From: a virus
Direction: 5' to 3' (one strand)
Length of the DNA: 29,085 bases
Virus record (IMG/VR): IMGVR_UViG_3300027770_000199
Span: 1 to 29,085 of that record
The notes beneath the pieces are model-generated. The model did not search any database, was not told the origin of the DNA, and saw nothing but the letters and a program-made list of their open reading frames with translations. The position numbers and the translations under genes are program-made. Positions 7,944-14,569 of the stretch are shown in pieces. Numbering within the stretch: the first letter of the stretch is position 1; each line of letters begins with the position of its first letter.

Positions 7944-8974
7944 TATGCAGTAGCCTTAGGTTGTAATGCTTGATACGTAGCATACGCTCCTAAACCACTA
8001 CCTAAAGATTGAGCTAAAGGACTCGTTGAAGGAGCTGTTGCTGCTGTAATTCCTGAAGTTGATTTAGGACCTGCAGCATATACGTTTGATAAAAATTCTA
8101 ATCTTTGTAAAGGTTCTGTAGATTTTTGCAAAGCAGATTGCCTTTCAGCATCTAAAGTTTGTTGAGCTAATTGTCTTTGTAATCCACCAGCAGCCATCAA
8201 TTGATTAATATCAGATTGTGCCATTCCTTGTTGTTGCATTCCAAGTTGCCCTAATTGTTGTCCAGCCTGTAATCCAATTTGTTGTTGTTGAGTAGCTGCA
8301 TTTAATGCAGTATTAAAACCTTGATATTGAGATTGTCCAATTTGTGCAAGTCTTGCTCTTTCTTGTTCTGCAGCTTGAATGCCTTGTCTTCCTCCACCAA
8401 ATGCACCAGCACTTACAGATTGACCAGCTAATTGATTTTGAGTCATTTGAGACTGTCTGTTAATTTCATCTAATACATATGATTGATATGGATTATAAAA
8501 TTGAGAAATATTTGGACCTTGTTGTGCTTGTAATATAGAACCAATACCTGCTGATGTAGTTCCTTGTCCTACTCCAGTAGTTCCTGCTTGGCCAACCCCA
8601 CGTTGTTCTAAACTTGAAAGACCAGAAACTCTCATATCTGGTACATTTCCATACAATGGAGTTTGTGCAGCGCTACGTGCTAAATCCATTAATTCAATTT
8701 TACGTTCTTCAATACCGGGAGCTTCTCTAACAAATTGAGTAGTTGTATCAGGAGTAGGTTGTCCACCTCCGCCACCACCACCAAAATATTGTGTTAAACC
8801 TGTTTCTTCATTAATAGTTCCGGATCCACCATACATTTTAAGAATTCTAGATTCAAATTCATTAATATGAGCAAGTTCAGTATCACCTTTAATACCTTTA
8901 CCAGAAATTTCTGTATAAAGTTTTTTAAATATTTCTACTTTTTGTTTTAGCGTAAGTTCTTTTAAATCAATCAT
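7943..8974 (-). CDS. Putative internal virion protein, Gln-rich, with Gly7 linker
   Basis: 343 residues. A conserved-looking N-terminal block carries GDTELAHINEFESRILKMYG and a TGLTQYF segment; it ends in a run of seven glycines (residues ~65-71) encoded by a GGN repeat. A middle block contains FYNPYQSYVLDEINRQSQ. The region after that is very rich in Gln and Ala (for example LGMQQQGMAQSDINQLMAAG) and probably long helical. Proteins beginning with this 'DTELAHIN...GGSGTIN..TGL' pattern are, to my knowledge, common among marine tailed phages next to ejection genes, without assigned function. It starts inside the acetyltransferase gene end (ATGA overlap at 8971-8974). Confidence 0.6.
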   Translation of the reverse strand: MIDLKELTLKQKVEIFKKLYTEISGKGIKGDTELAHINEFESRILKMYGGSGTINEETGLTQYFGGGGGGGQPTPDTTTQFVREAPGIEERKIELMDLARSAAQTPLYGNVPDMRVSGLSSLEQRGVGQAGTTGVGQGTTSAGIGSILQAQQGPNISQFYNPYQSYVLDEINRQSQMTQNQLAGQSVSAGAFGGGRQGIQAAEQERARLAQIGQSQYQGFNTALNAATQQQQIGLQAGQQLGQLGMQQQGMAQSDINQLMAAGGLQRQLAQQTLDAERQSALQKSTEPLQRLEFLSNVYAAGPKSTSGITAATAPSTSPLAQSLGSGLGAYATYQALQPKATA

Positions 8975-9462
8975 AATGGTTTCTCTAGTTGTACGTGTGT
9001 TTTTACAAATCCTTTACGTTTAAGAATTTTTTCCCAACCTGGTCTTGTAAATATTTCCATTTTTTTACATCCCATTGCTCTTGCCCAGTTAACTACATTG
9101 TCCATAAAATCTACCCAACTTTTATAATCTGTTCCTGTAGTAATTCTACAATCACAAACTTTGTATTTAGGATACTGTCTTAATTCAGTAACCGTAACAC
9201 ATTTAATTTTTTTGTCTTGATTATCAAAAGCAACCCATAATTGCATGGTTCCTTTTTCTAACCAACGTTTAACATCTTCTGCATCTGCAAAAGCACCTGA
9301 TCTATCACAGGCTTTTTGTATCAAATCCTTAACAAGAATCCAAACACTAGATACTTCGTAAGGTTGAAAAACTACTAAGTCTAATGAACTCTTACCATTT
9401 TTAGTATTTATCGGAAATAACGATATATTACTATCAATGTGCTGTAGCTTTTCTGCTTGCAT
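8971..9462 (-). CDS. GNAT-like acetyltransferase
   Basis: 163 residues. The N-terminal half has a helix-rich segment (SSVWILVKDLIQKACDRSGA, DVKRWLEKG). A beta strand with LWVAFDNQDKKIKCVTVTEL then matches the central GNAT sheet. The C-terminal DFMDNVVNWARAMGCKKMEIFTRPGWEKILKRKGFVKTH is the typical GNAT end, where the Lys/Arg-rich GxxxxxxxxGF element closes the fold. The acetyl-CoA pyrophosphate loop (Q/RxxGxG/A) is not clearly seen, so catalysis is uncertain. ATG at 9462 overlaps the upstream structural gene by 29 bases, and no nearer in-frame start exists. Placement inside the virion operon suggests it acetylates a virion or host protein (inference). Confidence 0.6.
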   Translation of the reverse strand: MQAEKLQHIDSNISLFPINTKNGKSSLDLVVFQPYEVSSVWILVKDLIQKACDRSGAFADAEDVKRWLEKGTMQLWVAFDNQDKKIKCVTVTELRQYPKYKVCDCRITTGTDYKSWVDFMDNVVNWARAMGCKKMEIFTRPGWEKILKRKGFVKTHVQLEKPL

Positions 9463-10654
9463 CTAATAAATCAAATATTCTTTTAAAACGTTTTTGTTGT
9501 TCATAAAAGAAATCTGCTCCCATTTTTCTCATTTGTTTTGGATCACTAGGATTAGCACCCGCTAAGATACCTGCTCCTAATACACCATCTGTTCTTGTTA
9601 CAAATTCTCCATCAGCTAATTGTGCTAACATTGTATCTTCATCTTTATTACCAGATCCAGTAGAATCTTCTACATAACCATTAGCTCTCATATAGCTGTC
9701 TTCATCAGTCTCATCAGCATAAGCTTTAGAAGGTAAATAAGTTACTCCTCCATCTTTAAAATGAGCTAATGAAGCAAGTCCACCTTGTCTTAAAGTTAGT
9801 ACTTCTCTTCTATATGGACCAAATTGTTGATCAGGTGTTATACCTTCTCTTGCTTTTTCTTCTGGTATATAATCTTGTTGTGGTAATTCTTTTACTTCCC
9901 CTGATTCAGGATCTTGTGTATAAAATTTTCTATTTCTGTATAAATCCGGATAGTTTACATTATATGTAAACATATTTCTTTGGTAAGGTTCTCTTTCAAA
10001 AGCCCCGGAAGCATATAATGCTGCAGGTACTCCAACTAAAGCTGCGTTACCTACTTTAACTCCACCTTTGTCATCAAAGAAAGTATTATAAGCTATGTCT
10101 CCTGCTTTTTTCATGAAAGAAGGTTCACCTTCTCCTGCTCCTCCTGAAGTTCCCGCATTTACTGCGTAAGGAGAATATTTATTTCTATCCATTGAAAAAG
10201 TAGTTCCAGCATAAGGATCTGTTAATGATGTACCACCTGTTATAGGTTGTATTTGTTGAAACTGTCCAGCAACTGCATCTCTACCCATGGATGCTAATTC
10301 TGGATTGTAATTCATTATGCCACCAAGTGGAACTTGATTAGCTGCTGCTGATGCAGCTTGATTAGAAGCAATGTCTGCTGCTGTAGAAGAACCAAAAGTA
10401 TCTAGTGCTGCAATACCTGCACTATTAGCTGCAGCAGATGCCCCAGCATTTGTTCCAGCAGTTAGCGCTGTGTTCGCAGCAGTCTCTGCTCCAGCATTTG
10501 CTAAATTTCCAATTCCTGATCCTAAATTGTATCCACCGTAAGCACCTGCAGCTGTAGCAAATAACGTACCTAAAGTATTTGCGTGAGCTCTTTTAGCGCT
10601 TCTATATCCTTGGTAACCCCCATAAATCGCTAGGGCAATTGTTAATGGATCCAT
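9434..10654 (-). CDS. Putative internal virion protein with C-terminal LADGEFV...GADFFYEQQKRF motif
   Basis: 406 residues. The N-terminal ~100 residues are Ala/Gly-rich (TLGTLFATAAGAYGGYNLGS, then an Ala/Thr/Asn run). A middle domain contains YNVNYPDLYRNRKFY. At 290-303 is RQGGLASLAHFKDGG, shared with the 442-residue protein. At ~343-390 is AQLADGEFVTRTDGVLGAG followed by KQMRKMGADFFYEQQKRF. The last motif has the form seen near the ends of many phage tape-measure or ejection-related proteins ('DGEFVxxxxAVxGAG'). No catalytic residues are recognised. An AT-rich hairpin (10661-10684) lies immediately before the ATG. Confidence 0.6.
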   Translation of the reverse strand: MDPLTIALAIYGGYQGYRSAKRAHANTLGTLFATAAGAYGGYNLGSGIGNLANAGAETAANTALTAGTNAGASAAANSAGIAALDTFGSSTAADIASNQAASAAANQVPLGGIMNYNPELASMGRDAVAGQFQQIQPITGGTSLTDPYAGTTFSMDRNKYSPYAVNAGTSGGAGEGEPSFMKKAGDIAYNTFFDDKGGVKVGNAALVGVPAALYASGAFEREPYQRNMFTYNVNYPDLYRNRKFYTQDPESGEVKELPQQDYIPEEKAREGITPDQQFGPYRREVLTLRQGGLASLAHFKDGGVTYLPSKAYADETDEDSYMRANGYVEDSTGSGNKDEDTMLAQLADGEFVTRTDGVLGAGILAGANPSDPKQMRKMGADFFYEQQKRFKRIFDLLDASRKATAH

Positions 10655-10660
10655 ATTAAT

Positions 10661-10684
10661 AAATAGTTAACTAATTAACTATTT
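10661..10684. promoter_or_regulatory. 10-bp inverted repeat between glycosyltransferase and structural gene
   Basis: Perfect arms AAATAGTTAA / TTAACTATTT with a 4-nt loop (CTAA) fill most of the 38-base gap between the glycosyltransferase stop (10693) and the ATG at 10654. No U-run follows on the minus strand, so it is not a standard terminator. It could be an mRNA-processing or stabilising hairpin, or a protein site. The stem is AT-rich and hence weak. Confidence 0.4.
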
Positions 10685-10692
10685 TAACGAAT

Positions 10693-11523
10693 TTATTGCT
10701 TTAAAGCAACCTCAGTACTACTAACTTCTATATTACTGTTAATAGTTTCACCTTTAACTTCGGCTACATTTTCAGCCATTTTAAACTCGTCTAAAAGCCT
10801 TCCTGTATAGGTAAATTCACCATGGTGTGAGATATATTCATCTATTAGTCCGTACATTTTAATACCGGCATGTTTAGCTAGTTTACAGAAATAAAAATCT
10901 TCACCAGTATATGTCTTATCTTTAGGATCCCAATAAGTATCAAAGAAGTTGTACATATGAGGTCGTTTAACTAATTTACCATCAATTAATGTATGTTGGT
11001 CTATTGTAAATTCTGGATACTCTTTTATTAGTTTATCAAACGTTGCTCTTTTAATTAACATACATCCTGATGGGCCTCTGTCTAATTCTATAAATCCATT
11101 ATCTACATCTATTTTTTTAGGATCTTTTAATGATAAGGTATATTGGTTTCCTAAAAGTTTTGGGTCTAATTCACTACCATCTTTTAATCTTGCTTTCATT
11201 TTTTCAGAATCCATTGATTTAATTGGATATGGAATTAATGTAATGTCTTTATCATAAGCTATTAAACGTTCTATAGATTTATAACTAAATGAAATATCTG
11301 AATCTATAAATAATAAATGTGTACAATCTGATTGTAAAAAAGCAGCTACACATAATTGTCTTCCTTGTGTAACTAAACTACTTTTCATTACTTGAAACAT
11401 AATAGGTATTTTTCTTACAAAACATTCTTTTTGAAATTCAAGACATGCTTTGAAGAAATGGATTGATACATCACTATGTACTGGTGTACCTACAAATATA
11501 CGAACAGGTGAATTAGATGCCAT
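10693..11523 (-). CDS. Glycosyltransferase, GT-A fold with DSD motif
   Basis: 276 residues. The start RIFVGTPVHSDVSIHF is the first Rossmann-like strand. The metal/nucleotide-sugar site is HLLFIDSDISFS (D74, D76). Downstream RGPSGCMLIKRATF and TGEDFYFCKLAKHAG supply acceptor-side residues (E-D pair), and a late HHG follows. This order is typical of phage GT-A glycosyltransferases related to GT2/Anp1-like enzymes. The last ~25 residues are a polar tail. It overlaps the GT-B enzyme at 11513-12427 by 11 bases, so the two are made together and may act in sequence on one glycan. Target is unknown; virion protein, phage DNA or host surface polysaccharide are all possible. Confidence 0.82.
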   Translation of the reverse strand: MASNSPVRIFVGTPVHSDVSIHFFKACLEFQKECFVRKIPIMFQVMKSSLVTQGRQLCVAAFLQSDCTHLLFIDSDISFSYKSIERLIAYDKDITLIPYPIKSMDSEKMKARLKDGSELDPKLLGNQYTLSLKDPKKIDVDNGFIELDRGPSGCMLIKRATFDKLIKEYPEFTIDQHTLIDGKLVKRPHMYNFFDTYWDPKDKTYTGEDFYFCKLAKHAGIKMYGLIDEYISHHGEFTYTGRLLDEFKMAENVAEVKGETINSNIEVSSTEVALKQ

Positions 11524-12427
11524 TTAAAAATCTCTCCCAATATTGTTTAATTACATTCCAATGATAAAACTGATTATAATATTTCATTTGAAATTTAATC
11601 TTATCGTCTTCTACACTTTTTACGATCTCAGGTAAAGCATCTATAGCATAAGCGAACTGATCCGCTAGTTGTTTTTTATCAGTTAAATATGGAATATATA
11701 TTGGAAAATCTGCACAAGTTTCATATAAAGCTCCGTTGTTAGTAACAACCCCTAATAGTCCACAAGCTAAAGCTTCAATAGCAGCTATACAAGAAGTTTC
11801 TTCCCAATGATTAGGATAAACAAATGCATCATAAGTATGTAATATTTTTACTAATTCATTGTGGTGTAAAAAACCTTTGTAATTAACATTTTTTAATGAC
11901 TTAGCTTTTTCATATAAATTTATAAAGCCTTTATCATTAGCTTCTTTAAATTGGTCTCCATATATTTGAGTGCTTGAATAAACATCTAGTTCTACTTTAT
12001 CAGATTTAACTAATTCCATAGCATCTAATAAAACATCTAAACCGCGCCAAGGAGTTGATGTATAAACTAATCTTATTTTATCTTTTGGTTTAAATTCTTG
12101 TTTTAATATAAGGTCGCTATCAAAACCATTCTTAATAACTAAACATCTTTCTGTCGGTATTTTAAAAAAATATCTATACTTCTCAAAACACCAATGTGAA
12201 TTAAATACATACCAATCATACTTTCCATGATTAAATGAATTTTTAAACCAAGGATGAAGATTGGCTTGGTCATAACTATTTTGAATCCAAAGTACATTAG
12301 TCTTATCTACTACAACTGGAGTCTTTTCTGGAATAGATGTTGTAAGGTTTATTTTATTTAATAAATCACTAGATACATGTTTCTTAAGGTACTCTAACTG
12401 AATCTCAGTTCCGCCGAATGGTTGCAT
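11513..12427 (-). CDS. Glycosyltransferase, GT-B fold (GT4-like)
   Basis: 304 residues. It is short for a GT4 because the N-terminal acceptor domain is reduced. The N-terminus MQPFGGTEIQLEYLKKH resembles the 'GGxE' acceptor-loop element usually found early in GT4 enzymes. VFNSHWCFEKYRYF and VIKNGFDSDLI mark the domain linker. The donor domain has LVYTSTPWRGLDVLLDAM, YKGFLHHNELVKILHTYDAFVYP and finally EETSCIAAIEALACGLLGVV, equivalent to the E-x7-E sugar-nucleotide motif. A TAATG junction with the 73-residue gene upstream (1-base overlap) supports the start. It is likely paired with the adjacent GT-A enzyme. Confidence 0.85.
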   Translation of the reverse strand: MQPFGGTEIQLEYLKKHVSSDLLNKINLTTSIPEKTPVVVDKTNVLWIQNSYDQANLHPWFKNSFNHGKYDWYVFNSHWCFEKYRYFFKIPTERCLVIKNGFDSDLILKQEFKPKDKIRLVYTSTPWRGLDVLLDAMELVKSDKVELDVYSSTQIYGDQFKEANDKGFINLYEKAKSLKNVNYKGFLHHNELVKILHTYDAFVYPNHWEETSCIAAIEALACGLLGVVTNNGALYETCADFPIYIPYLTDKKQLADQFAYAIDALPEIVKSVEDDKIKFQMKYYNQFYHWNVIKQYWERFLNGI

Positions 12428-12648
12428 TACTTAGTCTTACCAAATACCTGTAAAGATGCAACTGTTATTTTTAAATCTTGTTGTAAATCTTCTGCTTTTG
12501 TAGGAGTATTAGGATTTGCAACATCAGCATGAAACTCAGCTATAGTTGAATAAGTTTGTCCTGTAACTTTGTTTTTAATAATTTCTTCTGCTTTAGCAGG
12601 AATAATTGGAACTTCTACTCCGTCTATAATTGTTGTTTTGTATGCCAT
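12427..12648 (-). CDS. Small conserved-looking phage protein, unknown function
   Basis: 73 residues, MAYKTTIIDGVEVPIIPAK at the start, then KNKVTGQTYSTIAEFHADV, ending in a beta-type stretch LKITVASLQVFGKTK. No membrane segment and no catalytic motif. The 'YxTxxEaxADV..P.T......Q.D..I.V..L' type pattern recurs, to my impression, in small proteins located in tail modules of marine phages, but I cannot assign a role. It sits 18 bases after the 43-residue basic protein gene and overlaps the GT-B start by one base. Confidence 0.75.
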   Translation of the reverse strand: MAYKTTIIDGVEVPIIPAKAEEIIKNKVTGQTYSTIAEFHADVANPNTPTKAEDLQQDLKITVASLQVFGKTK

Positions 12649-12666
12649 AAATTTTAATATATACTA

Positions 12667-12798
12667 TTATCGTCTTCCTTGTCCACGATATTCTTTTTTA
12701 CTACCTCGTTTATTTGGTCTTTTTGAATGTCTACCTGGTCTTTTTTTATTAGTTCTTTTAATAAAAGATCCCGAACCATTACTTACTTTTCTAGCCAT
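12667..12798 (-). CDS. 43-residue highly basic protein, possible DNA-binding/packaging peptide
   Basis: The short open frame reads MARKVSNGSGSFIKRT, then NKKRPGRHSKRPNKRGSKK and YRGQGRR, ending TAA. More than a third of the residues are Lys or Arg and there are no Asp residues. Its ATG shares one base with the stop of the 112-residue gene (TAATG at 12796-12800), exactly like other real junctions in this operon. It fills an otherwise unexplained 149-base gap. No structure motif is seen; composition resembles protamine-like or RNA/DNA-condensing peptides. A role inside the virion or in nucleic-acid binding is inference. Confidence 0.8.
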   Translation of the reverse strand: MARKVSNGSGSFIKRTNKKRPGRHSKRPNKRGSKKEYRGQGRR

Positions 12799-13136
12799 TA
12801 TCCGTTTTGATCGTCTCTATTCATTTCTAGTATTGAAAGAGTTCCAGTTATATACGAAATGTTAGAAGATGCAATACCTATGGTGTCGCTTTCTTGTAGA
12901 ATAATAGGACCTTCTGCCAAATTACAAGTTGTAGGACCCGTGATACTTGCATAAGCTATTCTAAAATTAGTACTAGTAGAAGCTTGGTTAATATATACCT
13001 GAGTTACAGTAGAACCCGCTGTATTTGCAATTTGAATGTTTTGAATAACTGCTCTTGAATTAGCTGGACAACTAAACACCGTGACAGTGTTAGTAGTTGT
13101 TGGAGCGTAAAATGCGTTTCTATAATAATTTGCCAT
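12798..13136 (-). CDS. Small beta-rich virion protein
   Basis: 112 residues, MANYYRNAFYAPTTTNTVTV, followed by alternating hydrophobic/polar strands (RAVIQNIQIANTAGSTVTQVYI, split by turns) and ending LSILEMNRDDQNG. The composition (Thr, Ser, Asn, Ile, Val) and strand pattern match small beta-sandwich proteins that decorate tails or heads of tailed phages. There is no signal peptide. It lies 4 bases after the stop of the 414-residue structural gene and overlaps the 43-residue basic protein gene by one base. Function beyond 'structural' cannot be specified. Confidence 0.65.
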   Translation of the reverse strand: MANYYRNAFYAPTTTNTVTVFSCPANSRAVIQNIQIANTAGSTVTQVYINQASTSTNFRIAYASITGPTTCNLAEGPIILQESDTIGIASSNISYITGTLSILEMNRDDQNG

Positions 13137-13140
13137 TGTA

Positions 13141-14385
13141 TTATTGTGTTAAATCATAAAAAGTTAAAAGTCCAATTCCACCACCTGTAGCACTAACTGT
13201 TCTAGCACAAAGTGAGTAAACATCACTAGCTCCTGCAAGAGAAGCACCTAATTGTAAATCAAAATTAAAAGAAGCATTAGCTCCAGATAAAGCAGATCTT
13301 CCAGATTTAGAAGTTAAAAATTCACTATATACTAAGGTACCACCAGTTATAGCTGATGCTGTAATATCAAATTCTACATTTGCATCTGATACAACAGCTG
13401 AATAAGAAGCACTTGTTAATGTACCATTTTTAAATAAGGCTATTTGATAGTTGTCAGTAGTTGTTGGTAAAAAGTTTACGTTGTAAGGAATAACAACAGC
13501 ACCTAATGCAGTTGATGCAAGTCTAATAGAAACTAAAGGTTTATAAGTTGTTGTTAAATAATTTCCAGCTGTTGCACTTGTCATCGTTGCAACATGTTCA
13601 ATAGATGTTTGTTCATAACCACCTTCAGACACTACCGATGAACAAATTTGTTTTAAATAAGAAACTGATCCCGTTGCCGCAGTATTTGTTATTTCATATC
13701 TTACAGGTAATATTGCAGTTGTCATATAAACAGAAGTTCCATAAAAGTTTGCATTTTGATAAGTATGACATACAATATATTGGCCATTAATAATAAATCC
13801 ACATCTAACATTACCAACACCTAACCATTCAAAATCCATCCATAAAATTTGAGGCTTTGTTAAATCTAAAGTTAAACCACTTGCACCTGTTCCATCTAGT
13901 TTATCTCCATTCCAAGAAGATTGATCTACTTTTCTTGTTGTATCATCAACGGAACCACCGATATAAGTTCTTAATATAAATGATTTAGTAGTATTATTTA
14001 ATTGAAAGAAGACTCCATTTTGAGTTCCAAAGTAACCAACACGTTGTCTTAAATTTGTTTTAGCTTCATTCATTACAAAAGTTGCAAGAACTAATAAACC
14101 CTTACCTGGTTGATAAGGAAAAGATCTAAATGTTTGTCTAACAACTTCAGAACCAGATGCAGTTGTTACATTCATTCTAACAGATGATTCATTTGGTAAA
14201 TAAGTAGTAGATCCACTAGATGCAGTAGATGTATCAAATTGATTATCTATTGCGTATCTATTTTGTGAATCAAATAATGTATATGGTTGAGATACTCTTA
14301 ATCTTCCAAATGCATCTATATTAGTACCTGCAAATGAAACATAAGTTGGATTGCTTGAACCTGAATTTACATTAGAACAACTCAT
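13141..14385 (-). CDS. Virion structural protein with FGRLRVSQPYTLFDSQ motif
   Basis: An upstream TTG at 14391 is also in frame, but ATG 14385 is preferred. It overlaps the preceding stop by one base (TAATG) and gives 414 residues. The N-terminal block carries IDAFGRLRVSQPYTLFDSQ (~residues 25-43), a signature I associate with tail/virion structural proteins of marine tailed phages. A jelly-roll-like, concanavalin-like region follows (FVMNEAKTNLRQRVGYFG, PQILWMDFEWLGVGNVRCGF), and then Ser/Thr-rich beta strands to the end. No catalytic motif. Position among neck, tail and fibre genes suggests a tail or baseplate-like component. Confidence 0.75.
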   Translation of the reverse strand: MSCSNVNSGSSNPTYVSFAGTNIDAFGRLRVSQPYTLFDSQNRYAIDNQFDTSTASSGSTTYLPNESSVRMNVTTASGSEVVRQTFRSFPYQPGKGLLVLATFVMNEAKTNLRQRVGYFGTQNGVFFQLNNTTKSFILRTYIGGSVDDTTRKVDQSSWNGDKLDGTGASGLTLDLTKPQILWMDFEWLGVGNVRCGFIINGQYIVCHTYQNANFYGTSVYMTTAILPVRYEITNTAATGSVSYLKQICSSVVSEGGYEQTSIEHVATMTSATAGNYLTTTYKPLVSIRLASTALGAVVIPYNVNFLPTTTDNYQIALFKNGTLTSASYSAVVSDANVEFDITASAITGGTLVYSEFLTSKSGRSALSGANASFNFDLQLGASLAGASDVYSLCARTVSATGGGIGLLTFYDLTQ

Positions 14386-14567
14386 TAACAACCATTCCCT
14401 GATCTCATACTAAACCAAATATTTCTGTCTATTTCTTGTTTAATTTCTTCTTGAAAAGAAGTATTTAATTGATTTTGTAAAGTTTCTAACACTTGATTAA
14501 TCTGTCTAAAGTTATCAACAGTATAAGGCTCTCTGGGTTCTGGTATGTATAAATTAATCTTTGCCAT
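14385..14567 (-). CDS. Small phage protein, EPREPYTVDNFRQINQVLETL motif
   Basis: 60 residues. A short beta lead-in, INLYIPEPREPYTVDNFRQ, is followed by an amphipathic helix (INQVLETLQNQLNTSFQEEI) and a Cys-terminated tail. The helix has heptad-like hydrophobic spacing and may form a short coiled coil. Start at 14567 lies 2 bases after the stop of the 649-residue tail gene, and its stop shares a base with the next ATG. It is likely a small assembly, chaperone or connector peptide of the tail; the exact role is unknown. Confidence 0.75.
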   Translation of the reverse strand: MAKINLYIPEPREPYTVDNFRQINQVLETLQNQLNTSFQEEIKQEIDRNIWFSMRSGNGC

Positions 14568-14569
14568 AA

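Noticed and set aside
14386-14391. TTG start at 14391 for the structural protein ending at 13141
   Set aside because: ATG at 14385 forms the TAATG junction typical of this operon; the TTG adds only two residues.
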